Shown: positions 8,385 to 16,145 of the stretch, in pieces | Layout of the letters: each line of letters starts with the position of its first letter | Position numbering within the stretch: position 1 is the stretch's first letter | Source of the DNA: an uncultured Clostridia bacterium | Lineage (GTDB): Bacteria > Bacillota > Clostridia > TANB77 > CAG-465 | NCBI GenBank assembly: GCA_947624625.1 | Contig: CANQLD010000004.1 | Location: 1 to 51,999 of the forward strand | Reading direction: 5' to 3' | DNA: 51,999 bases | Made by a program: the position numbers and the translations under genes | The notes under the pieces: generated by a model | Told to the model about the DNA's origin: nothing | What the model saw: the letters and a program-made list of their open reading frames with translations, nothing else | Database searches by the model: none

Positions 8385-10598
8385 TTATATATCAAATTTA
8401 ATTGCACCATCATTTTCAGTTATATATATTTTAATTCCTTTACTCTTTAATCTATCTACTATTTCTTTTGAAGGATGACCATATACTTTTTTCTTCGAAG
8501 ATATTATAGCATTTTCTACTTTCAAACTATCTATAAATTCTTGTGATGTTGAAGTTATAGAGCCGTGATGTCCAACTTGCATTATTTTTATATTTTCAAG
8601 CTTAATATTTCTTTTTAGTAAATATTCTTCTGTTTTGCAAGTTGCATCTCCCATAAATAGCAAGTATATACCATTTACTTTAACTAAAATTACTTGACTA
8701 TTTGCATTTTCAATATCTTTATCAACTATTACCTCGTTTATATCTGGTGCAAGTATTTCTAAAGTTATATCTTTATACTTAAAGCTATCACCTATATTAC
8801 TATTTACAAAAGCTATATTTTTTTCTTTTGCAAAATTTTTTATTTTTTCATAATTTTCATTTGCTACTTTAGGCTCCTCATATACTATCTTTTCTATTGG
8901 TATATCAAAACCATTACTTAACAAAAGGTTTATATGGTCATTATGGAAATGTGTTAAAAAGCACACATCTATTTTACTTATTCCCTTTTGTTTTAGAAAA
9001 GCTTCAAGCACATTTCTAGCAAGATTTTTTGTAGTCGAGCCACAATCTATTAATATATTCTTTCTTTGATAGCGAATAAATGCCATATTGCCTTGCCCTA
9101 CGTTAAAATAATATACATAGTTTTCTAGATATAATATGTTTATATAGTATAAAGCTACAAAAAAGATATATAAACTTAAAAAGATACTAAGTAATAGTTT
9201 TGCTTTTTTCACATTCTCTCTTTTAAAATATAGTATTGCTTTTTTTCTATACCTATATGCTATAAAAAAAATATAGTAAAGAATAACTATATAAAAAGCA
9301 GGTTTTGGAATATTTACAATACAAGCAAACTTAGTACAAAAAGTAGATAACTTGATTAATAAAAAAATCATAAGATTTAAAGCACTAAATAGTATAGTTG
9401 AAACAAATGGAATAAACATTAAAAACAAAACTAAAAATCCTAGAAAAAATACAATAGACGCAAGTGGATATATAACTATATTTGCTAAAAAAGATGTAAC
9501 TGAAATTTCATTAAAATAATATATTTGAACTGGAAGTACCAAAATCTGAACAGAAATATACATTGATAAAATTTTATTTATACATTTAAAAAAGTTATAT
9601 AATATTACCTTAAGCTTATTTGTTTCTATATAATCATATTTTAGAAAGTTCTTTAATTTAACATCAAAAAAGCTATTTATTTCACTAAAAAAAGTTATAA
9701 TTGAAAGAACTGCAAGATAAGATAAAATAAAACTAATATTAAATATGATATATGGATTATATGTAACAAGTAATAGTGCTGAAAAAATCAAAGCAAAATA
9801 CTTATTTATTCTTACATTATAGTATTTAAATACAAGTATTACAATATTCATTATTCCAGCTCTAAGTACAGACGCAGAAAACGAAGCAATGGCACAAAAA
9901 ATGGTTATAATTACTATGCTAAACATTAATTTTAATTTCTTTTCTTTTTTGTTTTCTTCATTAAATAAACTAGATACAACAAGTAGCATATACGAGATAT
10001 TAGCACCTGATACCGCTGTTATATGTGACATACCATTAATATTTAAGTCATTTTTTATATCTTCTTCTAAAAGTGTAGTATCTCCATAAATCATACTTGT
10101 TAAAAGCCCTGCTCTTTCTTTAGGCAAACTGGTTACTATTTTTTCATTAACCAAATTTTTGTAGTTATAAATAAGTTTCAAAAAAATATTACCATACTTT
10201 TCTCCAACCTTCTCAGCCCTGTACGTATTTATTACTCCTACTATTTTATTTGAATTTAAATATCTTTTGTAATTAAATTCATTAGGATTATGCAAAAGTT
10301 CTGGTATAGTTATTTTTCCATTTATTTTAAGTTTATCTGCATACTTAAAATTTGCATAATCATTTGTTTTAAACTCTTTTCCTACACTTCCATAAATATT
10401 TAACAAAAAATTATTTTTATCATATCTAACTAGATAAGTTATTCTTTCTTCTGCAACTTTTTTTAATTCAACTACCATCACCTCTCTTACTACTTCATCC
10501 TCGCTATATTTAAAATTAAATGTATAAATATAATATCCTATTCTTGCAAAAAGAAGTAAAACTACAATTACTAAGAAAACAATTTTTTTGTTTTTCAT
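8385..10598 (-). CDS. comEC: ComEC/Rec2 competence DNA channel
   Basis: Membrane channel that passes single-stranded DNA into the cytoplasm during natural transformation. The N-terminal membrane helix and DUF4131-like OB region come first. The multi-pass Competence domain with many hydrophobic helices follows (about residues 190-460). The C-terminal metallo-beta-lactamase-fold domain has the metal motif THFHNDH near residue 548 and a later GHHGS. About 737 aa is normal for the family. The start is uncertain: the ATG at 10598 begins a typical basic plus hydrophobic N-terminus, but its ribosome binding site is weak; in-frame starts also exist at 10631 (ATG) and 10649 (TTG). No comEA lies next to it in this window. 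Confidence 0.9.
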   Translation of the reverse strand: MKNKKIVFLVIVVLLLFARIGYYIYTFNFKYSEDEVVREVMVVELKKVAEERITYLVRYDKNNFLLNIYGSVGKEFKTNDYANFKYADKLKINGKITIPELLHNPNEFNYKRYLNSNKIVGVINTYRAEKVGEKYGNIFLKLIYNYKNLVNEKIVTSLPKERAGLLTSMIYGDTTLLEEDIKNDLNINGMSHITAVSGANISYMLLVVSSLFNEENKKEKKLKLMFSIVIITIFCAIASFSASVLRAGIMNIVILVFKYYNVRINKYFALIFSALLLVTYNPYIIFNISFILSYLAVLSIITFFSEINSFFDVKLKNFLKYDYIETNKLKVILYNFFKCINKILSMYISVQILVLPVQIYYFNEISVTSFLANIVIYPLASIVFFLGFLVLFLMFIPFVSTILFSALNLMIFLLIKLSTFCTKFACIVNIPKPAFYIVILYYIFFIAYRYRKKAILYFKRENVKKAKLLLSIFLSLYIFFVALYYINILYLENYVYYFNVGQGNMAFIRYQRKNILIDCGSTTKNLARNVLEAFLKQKGISKIDVCFLTHFHNDHINLLLSNGFDIPIEKIVYEEPKVANENYEKIKNFAKEKNIAFVNSNIGDSFKYKDITLEILAPDINEVIVDKDIENANSQVILVKVNGIYLLFMGDATCKTEEYLLKRNIKLENIKIMQVGHHGSITSTSQEFIDSLKVENAIISSKKKVYGHPSKEIVDRLKSKGIKIYITENDGAIKFDI

Positions 10599-10738
10599 AT
10601 ATCTTAATATATCATAATTTTGTATAAACATAAAGGAAAATGAGGGCAAATTTACTGTCTAATTTTGTCTAAATTAACCATTAATTAAAAAATTTCATAT
10701 ACTACACTAGTATTTTATACTTTTTTTAGGAGGAAAAA

Positions 10739-11815
10739 ATGATAACACTTAGTTTATGTATGATAGTAAAAGATGAAGAAGATGTTATATCTCGTTGTCT
10801 TGACTCAGTAAAAGATATAGTAGACGAGATTGTTATAGTAGATACTGGCTCAAAAGACAAAACAAAGGAAATTTGCAAGAAATATACTGATTTAGTTTAT
10901 GATTTTAAATGGGTAGACGACTTTGCCAAAGCAAGAAACTATTCTTTTTCAAAAGCTACTAAAGACTATATTATATGGCTTGACGCAGATGATGTAATTT
11001 ATGAAAAAGATAAAATTAAGCTAATTAATCTAAAAAATACATTAGATAAAAATGTTGATATTTTAATGCTAAAATACAACACTGGATTTGACAAAGATGG
11101 AAATGTTACATTTTCATACTATAGAGAAAGAATACTAAAAAGACAAAGTAATTTTAAATGGGTAAGTCCAATACATGAAGCCATAGTTCCAAGTGGAAAT
11201 GTTGTATATAGTGATATTGCTATTACTCATAAAAAGGAAAAAGCAACAAATCCCAAAAGAAATATAAAAATATTTAAGAAAATGTTAAAAGAAGGATACA
11301 AACTAGACTTAAGGCAACAGTTCTATTATTCTCGTGAGTTATACTATAACCAAGAATATAAAGAGGCGATTAAAAACTTTAATAAATTTCTTGAACATAA
11401 AGAAGGTTTCTTAGAAAATAAAATAAATGCGTGCATTGATTTATCAAACTGTTATATAGCACTAAATGATAGCAAAAAAGCTTTTTTAGCTCTTACGAAA
11501 AGCTTTTTGTATGACAGTCCAAGAGCAGAAATATGTTGTAGGCTTGGAGCTATACTTCTTGAAATGGAAAAATATAAAGAGGCAATTTTTTGGTACAATT
11601 TAGCAACTAAATGTAAACTTGACGAAACAAAAGGTGGCTTTTATGAAATGGAGTGCTATGACTTTCTTCCATATATACAAATCTGTGTATGTTATTTTAA
11701 ATTAGGAGATATAGAAAATGCCATTAAATACAATGAACTTGCTGGCAAAATCAAACCAACAAGTACTGCCTATTTATATAACAAAGATTTTTTTAATAAA
11801 TTAAATAAACATTAA
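10739..11815 (+). CDS. Family 2 glycosyltransferase with C-terminal TPR-like repeats
   Basis: A GT-A fold glycosyltransferase that transfers sugar from a nucleotide donor, 358 aa, cytoplasmic. The N-terminal domain has the GT2 start LSLCMIVKDEE, the DTGSKDKT strand and the metal-binding DAD (82-84). From about residue 195 onward there are TPR-like helix pairs (for example YNQEYKEAIKNFNKFL and LEMEKYKEAIFWYNLA). The layout matches SunS-like peptide glycosyltransferases. AGGAGG precedes the ATG. It lies 62 nt upstream of the collagen-like gene in the same direction. The Thr-rich collagen repeats are a plausible acceptor, but this is inference from position. Confidence 0.85.
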   Translation: MITLSLCMIVKDEEDVISRCLDSVKDIVDEIVIVDTGSKDKTKEICKKYTDLVYDFKWVDDFAKARNYSFSKATKDYIIWLDADDVIYEKDKIKLINLKNTLDKNVDILMLKYNTGFDKDGNVTFSYYRERILKRQSNFKWVSPIHEAIVPSGNVVYSDIAITHKKEKATNPKRNIKIFKKMLKEGYKLDLRQQFYYSRELYYNQEYKEAIKNFNKFLEHKEGFLENKINACIDLSNCYIALNDSKKAFLALTKSFLYDSPRAEICCRLGAILLEMEKYKEAIFWYNLATKCKLDETKGGFYEMECYDFLPYIQICVCYFKLGDIENAIKYNELAGKIKPTSTAYLYNKDFFNKLNKH

Positions 11816-11877
11816 CAAGTCTTGTCCAAATATCATAATATATATTGAGCATAGCTCAAATAAAGGGAGGATTTTTT

Positions 11878-12294
11878 ATGAATAATTATTGTGGAAATTA
11901 TAACTCTAATTCTTGCTGCTGTAATCCTTGTTGTCCACCAATATACTATCCAACTGGTGTATCTGGTATAACTGGTCCTACTGGACCTATTGGACCTACT
12001 GGTCCTCAAGGTGTTCAAGGAATACAAGGTATTCCAGGTGTAACTGGACCTACTGGTGTAACAGGTGCTACAGGAGCAACTGGACCTACAGGAGCAGCTC
12101 CAGTTCTTCAAATTGGAACAGTAACAACTGGAACAACACCTAGTGTAACAATTTTACCTGTAACAGACGGAGTTTATACTATAAACTTTGTACTTCCAGA
12201 AGGTCCTACAGGAGCTACTGGTGCTACAGGAGCTACTGGACCAACTGGACCTACCCAACGATTGTTTAAATCTTCTAAAAATATTTTATTATAA
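11878..12294 (+). CDS. Collagen-like repeat protein, 3' end replaced by an inserted element
   Basis: A Cys- and Asn-rich N-terminus (CCC..CC at about residues 14-21) is followed by Gly-X-Y repeats rich in GPT and GAT. A central non-collagen segment follows (about 71-106, with a [15 protein letters not shown] strand), then more GAT/GPT repeats. This matches small collagen-like spore-surface proteins of Firmicutes. The ATG at 11878 follows GGGAGG; an upstream in-frame ATG at 11845 lacks a site. Native codons end with ACC at 12253-12255. The last 12 residues ([12 protein letters not shown]) and the stop come from the inserted element. Joining 12255 to 15178 restores the frame and gives a 143-aa protein ending GPTGEAAG. 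Confidence 0.85.
   Translation: MNNYCGNYNSNSCCCNPCCPPIYYPTGVSGITGPTGPIGPTGPQGVQGIQGIPGVTGPTGVTGATGATGPTGAAPVLQIGTVTTGTTPSVTILPVTDGVYTINFVLPEGPTGATGATGATGPTGPTQRLFKSSKNILL
12253..12275 (+). other. attL junction of the integrated element
   Basis: Host codon ACC (12253-12255) is followed by CAAC and then the arm GATTGTTTAAATCTTC (12260-12275). This arm is the exact reverse complement of the arm at the other end (15154-15169). The host side is collagen-gene sequence. Confidence 0.8.
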
Positions 12295-12295
12295 A

Positions 12296-12772
12296 TTAAT
12301 TTTTTAGCTCCATAATTACAAATTCAGTATCATTTCCAAAAGAATCTTTTTTTACTTTTGTTTCAGTAATAACAAAACCTACTTTTTCGTATGCTTTTAT
12401 TGCTCTTTGATTAAAACTTCTTACTTCTAAATAAATTAAATAGTTAGGAAATCTATTTTTTATCTCATTAATACCATCATTTAAAAAATACTTTCCTTTA
12501 CCTTTACCACAATAATCTGGTCTTAATCCTATTCCAAAAAAGATTTTTTTATCAGGCATTTTTTTCATATTTATATACGCAATAACTTCTTCATTATATA
12601 TATAACAAATATAATTATCTCTATTTTCTTTTTTAGTTATCCCATATCCCTTATCTACTGCTTCAAAATAAGAAGGTAAATTGTACACAGAATACTCATT
12701 TTCATAATTCCAACTACAAATATCTTTAGCATATATATCATTCATATTATCTTTTATATATTTTGTTTCCAT
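12296..12772 (-). CDS. GNAT-family N-acetyltransferase (element cargo)
   Basis: A 158-aa GNAT-fold enzyme predicted to move an acetyl group from acetyl-CoA to an amine. Motif A is visible as GIGLRPDYCGKGKGKYFL (pyrophosphate-binding CGKGKG near residues 93-98), and motif B as LEVRSFNQRAIKAYEKVGF. The substrate is unknown. AAAGG precedes the ATG at 12772. It lies fully inside the inserted element, reading toward the attL end, and is divergent from the recombinase. It is probably a passenger gene, although a role in the element or in modifying the surface layer cannot be excluded. Confidence 0.85.
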   Translation of the reverse strand: METKYIKDNMNDIYAKDICSWNYENEYSVYNLPSYFEAVDKGYGITKKENRDNYICYIYNEEVIAYINMKKMPDKKIFFGIGLRPDYCGKGKGKYFLNDGINEIKNRFPNYLIYLEVRSFNQRAIKAYEKVGFVITETKVKKDSFGNDTEFVIMELKN

Positions 12773-12819
12773 ATTGTTTACCTTTCTCTAATTAATATTA
12801 CCATTATTATAACTAAAAA

Positions 12820-12922
12820 TTTACTAATATTCAACAGTATATTAGCATATTAGAACATCACAACTTTAATTAACTTGAAAATTACGTATCTCTTTTTCAT
12901 TTACTGAATATATATTAGTAAA
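12820..12922. promoter_or_regulatory. Paired TTTACTAATAT motifs in the divergent control region
   Basis: TTTACTAATAT occurs at 12820-12830 and inverted at 12912-12922. The second copy is half of a near-perfect dyad, TTTACT-GAATATATATT-AGTAAA (12900-12922). The motifs sit between the divergent GNAT and recombinase transcription units, so they may be operator sites, but no dedicated regulator gene is seen in the element. AT richness makes chance similarity possible. Confidence 0.35.
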
Positions 12923-12945
12923 CAAGTATTTTTGGAGTAAAAAAA

Positions 12946-13113
12946 ATGAACAAAGAAGGAAAAACACAAAAAACTATATTTATTTATACAGAAGAATTTA
13001 AAACGGAATCTTTTACTAATAAAGAAAATTTAAAAGAAATTTTTAATGTTAAACTATATAATTATATTAAAAAAAAAGAAAATAAAATTTTTGGGAGTTG
13101 TAATGAAAATTAA
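12946..13113 (+). CDS. Small 55-aa protein upstream of the recombinase
   Basis: The ATG at 12946 follows GGAG with 8-nt spacing and opens a 55-residue ORF, mostly Lys, Glu, Asn, Phe and Tyr. It stops at 13111-13113, overlapping the recombinase start by 11 nt, so the two are probably translationally coupled. No family is recognised. A small protein encoded immediately before a serine recombinase could be a directionality factor or regulator, but nothing in the sequence proves it. Confidence 0.5.
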   Translation: MNKEGKTQKTIFIYTEEFKTESFTNKENLKEIFNVKLYNYIKKKENKIFGSCNEN

Positions 13114-15145
13114 AAAAGCTATAAGAGCAGTACTATATCTAAGATTATCTGACGAAGATAAAGATAAATTAACAAAAGAAGAATTATCAGAAAGTATAAA
13201 AAATCAAGAAACTATGTTAAAAGATTATGCTAAAGAGCATAATTGGGAAATAGTTTCAGTTTTTAAAGATGAAGATTGGTCTGGCTCTGATGCAACAAGA
13301 CCTGAATTTAATGATATGATTAAGTATTGCAAAGATGGAAATACTGATATCGTCTTATGCAAAAGTCAAAGTAGATTTGCTAGAGATATGGAATTAGTTG
13401 AAAAGTATGTTCATAACTTATTTCACGAGTGGAATATTAGGTTTGTTACAGTTGTTGATAGAATAGATAATACAAAACAAGAAACTAAAAAAACTAGTCA
13501 AATTTTAGGACTTACTGATCAATGGTATTTAGAAGATACTTCTGAAAATGTTAGAAAAACTTTGAAAATAAAAAGAGAAAATGGACAATTTACTGGTTCT
13601 TTTGCACCTTATGGCTATATGAAAGATTCTGAAAATAAAAATCATTTAATAGTTGACCCTATTGCATCTAACATTGTTAAAAGAATATATGAAGAATTTC
13701 TATCAGGTAAAGGAATAAGTACCATAGCCAAAGACTTAAATAAAGATAATATTTTAAGTCCTTATGAGTACAAAAAAATAAATGGTATTAAACTATCTGT
13801 TCCACTATTAAAAAGTACTTCAAATTACGAATTTATAGAAAGAGCTGGTACATATAAAATTGATGTTTATTATACTAATAATGAGAATCAAATAATAAAT
13901 AATCTTGTTACTTACAATTTTTTATCATCCAATAAAAATAAGTTTGACAATAAATGTGAAATTATTTTAAAGCAATTTTCTAGTAAAAAAATGAAAGTAT
14001 ATTACACGACAAATAATGATATTGATATAAACAACTTTAATCTAAAACAATGGACTGTTTTAAATGAAAATGAAACAATACCAAATAATACAACTTGTAT
14101 AGCAACTTACACACCAAAACTAGATAATATGCATACTATTGAATACCACTTTGAAATTACTTTAAAAGAAAATATCAAACACGAAAAATTTTATTTTTAT
14201 ATAGAAAGAAAATCTAAAAATAAAAATGTAGTATTAAATTTTAAATACAATATTAGAAATAAATATAAGTGGTCTGAACAATATATAAAAAAAATATTAA
14301 CTAATGAGTATTATATTGGTAATTTAGTACAATTTAAAAGTACCACTGTTAGTTATAAAAATCATACAATTATACACAATGATAAAGAAGACTGGATAAA
14401 AGTATACAATACACATACTAAAATAATTAATTCTACTGACTGGTATAAAGTACAAGAAAGATTAAAACTAAAATCTCGTAGTACAAAAAAAGGTACCCTA
14501 CATCCATTTACTAATAAAGTATTTTGTATGAAATGTAATCAACCATTTTGTAAATGTGGAAAAAATAACAAATGTGGATATGGATACTTGGCTTGCAGAG
14601 ATAAACGTAATAAATGGTTAAACTGTGATAATAAAAAATATTTAAATGAAAAAGATTTCTATAATTTTATAATTAATAAAATTAATATACTTCTCAATAA
14701 GTTCTATAGTGAAAAAGATTTAAAAAACTTAGAGAAAAAAGATACTGTTAATAATCTATATGAAAATAAAATTAATGGACTAGAAAAAGAATTAAAAAAA
14801 CTAGAAAAAGAATTAGAATACAAAATTTCTTGTTTTTCTAAATTATATGAAGATTATACTAAAGAAATACTTACCGAAAAAGAGTTTCTTATCCTAAAAT
14901 TAAAATATAATGATGAAGTACAAAAACTAGAAAGTCGAATATCTAATATAAAGCAAGATATTAATACTACCTTAAAACAAAAAAATTCTATCAAAGACAA
15001 AACTGAAATTATAAAAAAATATAAGCATATAGAAAAAATAGATAATGAAATTATAAATGAATTTATTTATAAAATATTAATTGGTAAATACAATATTGAA
15101 AATCAAACAAGAGAAATTAAAATAATATGGAATTTTATTATTTAA
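13103..15145 (+). CDS. Large serine recombinase with an unusual internal insertion
   Basis: A 680-aa site-specific recombinase. The N-terminal resolvase domain (1-150) has the nucleophile Ser16 in LYLRLSDED and the SRFARD motif. The Recombinase domain begins near GSFAPYGY (about 158) and reaches NILSPYEYKK (about 225). About 165 residues follow that do not fit the family: a Thr/Asn-rich, beta-looking stretch. The normal fold resumes at KYKWSEQYIKKILTNEYYIGN (about 395). A Cys-rich zinc ribbon spans 474-510 (CMKC, CKC, C, C, C), and a coiled coil spans about 550-650. The ATG at 13103 follows GGGAG; the upstream ATG at 13046 has no site. It presumably recombines the flanking attL and attR. Confidence 0.9.
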   Translation: MKIKKAIRAVLYLRLSDEDKDKLTKEELSESIKNQETMLKDYAKEHNWEIVSVFKDEDWSGSDATRPEFNDMIKYCKDGNTDIVLCKSQSRFARDMELVEKYVHNLFHEWNIRFVTVVDRIDNTKQETKKTSQILGLTDQWYLEDTSENVRKTLKIKRENGQFTGSFAPYGYMKDSENKNHLIVDPIASNIVKRIYEEFLSGKGISTIAKDLNKDNILSPYEYKKINGIKLSVPLLKSTSNYEFIERAGTYKIDVYYTNNENQIINNLVTYNFLSSNKNKFDNKCEIILKQFSSKKMKVYYTTNNDIDINNFNLKQWTVLNENETIPNNTTCIATYTPKLDNMHTIEYHFEITLKENIKHEKFYFYIERKSKNKNVVLNFKYNIRNKYKWSEQYIKKILTNEYYIGNLVQFKSTTVSYKNHTIIHNDKEDWIKVYNTHTKIINSTDWYKVQERLKLKSRSTKKGTLHPFTNKVFCMKCNQPFCKCGKNNKCGYGYLACRDKRNKWLNCDNKKYLNEKDFYNFIINKINILLNKFYSEKDLKNLEKKDTVNNLYENKINGLEKELKKLEKELEYKISCFSKLYEDYTKEILTEKEFLILKLKYNDEVQKLESRISNIKQDINTTLKQKNSIKDKTEIIKKYKHIEKIDNEIINEFIYKILIGKYNIENQTREIKIIWNFII

Positions 15146-15153
15146 ATACAATA

Positions 15154-15177
15154 GAAGATTTAAACAATCAATCAACC
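15154..15177 (+). other. attR junction of the integrated element
   Basis: The arm GAAGATTTAAACAATC (15154-15169), then AATCA and ACC (15175-15177), directly abuts collagen-gene sequence GGTGCTACAGG. The ACC matches the host codon at the left junction, and the arm is the perfect reverse complement of the left arm. Confidence 0.8.
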
Positions 15178-15231
15178 GGTGCTACAGGAGCTACTGGACC
15201 AACTGGACCTACTGGCGAAGCAGCAGGTTAA
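15178..15231 (+). pseudogene. Detached 3' end of the collagen-like gene
   Basis: Eighteen codons read [17 protein letters not shown] then TAA, in frame with the codon that ends at 12255. A 35-bp stretch here repeats collagen coding sequence found just before the left junction. I attribute this to the tandem collagen repeats rather than to a long target duplication, because the junction identity needed for recombination is only ACC. Confidence 0.8.
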
Positions 15232-15261
15232 TAATTAGCTTTGTAATATACCAATTATTCA

Positions 15262-15294
15262 AACAAGTCAATGTAAATATTGACTTGTTTTTTT
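15262..15294 (+). terminator. Terminator after the collagen-like gene
   Basis: A 10-bp stem, AACAAGTCAA with TTGACTTGTT, has an 8-nt loop and is followed by a T run. It would end the restored collagen transcript. Its right arm overlaps the -35 box of the next gene's promoter. Confidence 0.85.
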
Positions 15295-15308
15295 GTATAT
15301 TATATAAT
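15280..15308 (+). promoter_or_regulatory. Promoter of the SIMPL gene, embedded in a terminator
   Basis: TTGACT (15280-15285), 17 bp, TATAAT (15303-15308). The -35 box is the right arm of the upstream terminator hairpin. The predicted leader is only about 20 nt, with AGGGGGT just before the ATG. Confidence 0.65.
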
Positions 15309-15336
15309 TTATATATGTTAAGGGGGTATAAATTAT

Positions 15337-15993
15337 ATGGAAATAATAGTACAAGGTACTGGAAGTGAACTTTTTGTACCAAATGAGGTTACACTTAGTA
15401 TAACTTTTTATGTTCGTGAAGCAAAATATGAAAATGCACTACTTTCTGGAACAGAAATGGTAGAAAGTTTTGTAAATGGAATACTTCTAAAAAATGATTT
15501 CAAAAAAGAAGATTTAAAAACAAGAAATTTTACAATTAGAAAAGAAACAAAATATAACGAAACTACTAAAAACTATGATTTTAACGGATACTCATACAAT
15601 CAATATGCTTCATTAAAATTTGATTATGACAAAGATAAACTTGCAAAATTAATGTATGAAATATCTACATTAGTACATCCACCTATGTACAGAATAGATT
15701 TTGGAGTAAAAGATAAAAAAGAATGTAAAAGAAGTGTTCTAGCTAAAGCATACAAAGATGCTGAGGAACAAGCACAAGCAATAGCAAGTGCTGCTGGTAA
15801 AACTTTAAAACAATGTGCAAAGATAGACTTTAAACCTTTTTCTACAGATTATATTTCTAGTGCACATATGAATTCTGATATTATGTATAAAGAAACTGCA
15901 TCATATTCTAAAGCTAAAGCTATATCAGATACATTTACACCTGAAGATATTGAAGTTACTGAAACATTATACTGCTTATGGATTGCAGAATAA
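15337..15993 (+). CDS. SIMPL-domain (DUF541) protein
   Basis: A 218-aa protein of the SIMPL/DUF541 family. The N-terminal strand IIVQGTGSELFVPNEVTLSI matches the usual G-x-G....P-D-x-A/V start. The middle contains a YSYNQYASLKFDYD-type strand, and a helix KAYKDAEEQAQAIASAAGKTL follows, which is the most conserved part of the family. Most relatives are exported, but no signal peptide is visible here, so it is probably cytoplasmic. Function is poorly defined for the family. It is a single gene with its own promoter and terminator. Confidence 0.85.
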   Translation: MEIIVQGTGSELFVPNEVTLSITFYVREAKYENALLSGTEMVESFVNGILLKNDFKKEDLKTRNFTIRKETKYNETTKNYDFNGYSYNQYASLKFDYDKDKLAKLMYEISTLVHPPMYRIDFGVKDKKECKRSVLAKAYKDAEEQAQAIASAAGKTLKQCAKIDFKPFSTDYISSAHMNSDIMYKETASYSKAKAISDTFTPEDIEVTETLYCLWIAE

Positions 15994-16011
15994 TATAACA
16001 AAATAGGTATA

Positions 16012-16052
16012 AGAAGATTAATACAAATTACTCTGTTTAATCTTCTTTTTTT
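16012..16052 (+). terminator. Terminator of the SIMPL gene
   Basis: The stem AGAAGATTAA with TTAATCTTCT has a 15-nt loop and is followed by TTTTTT. Confidence 0.8.
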
Positions 16053-16065
16053 ATATACTTTTCCC

Positions 16066-16094
16066 TTGTTTTTTTGTTTCCATTGATGTATACT
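16066..16094 (+). promoter_or_regulatory. Probable promoter of the por operon
   Basis: TTGTTT (16066-16071), 17 bp, TATACT (16089-16094). An overlapping TATAAT at 16094-16099 is an alternative -10 without a good -35. The position, between the upstream terminator and porC, is right. Confidence 0.45.
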
Positions 16095-16145
16095 ATAATT
16101 GTTAATATTCATATATATTAATAGGAAAAGAAGGAGGAATATATT

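Larger units (their letters stand above)
12256..15177 (+). mobile_element. 2.9 kb serine-recombinase element inserted in the collagen-like gene
   Basis: The element is 2922 bp and carries a GNAT acetyltransferase (minus strand), a 55-codon ORF and a large serine recombinase. ACC is present at both junctions (12253-12255 and 15175-15177). Circularising the element joins the two 16-bp arms as a perfect inverted repeat around a 12-bp centre, AATCAACCCAAC, whose middle dinucleotide is AC. This is the usual geometry of a serine integrase attP. Excision rebuilds the collagen gene in frame. There are no replication or transfer genes, so it is either a minimal integrative element or a gene-interrupting switch. 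Confidence 0.85.

Noticed and set aside
11821-11877. CATAATATA box upstream of the collagen gene as a sigma-K type -10
   Set aside because: The box fits the CATA-N3-TA pattern, but in such AT-rich DNA it is expected by chance, and no convincing -35 was seen. The nearby TTGAGC-ATA-GCTCAA hairpin is too short to call.
12218-15213. 35-bp direct repeat flanking the recombinase element as a long target-site duplication
   Set aside because: Both copies are collagen Gly-X-Y coding sequence, which is tandemly repeated anyway. The position of the inverted arms and the frame restoration point to ACC as the only core shared at the junction.
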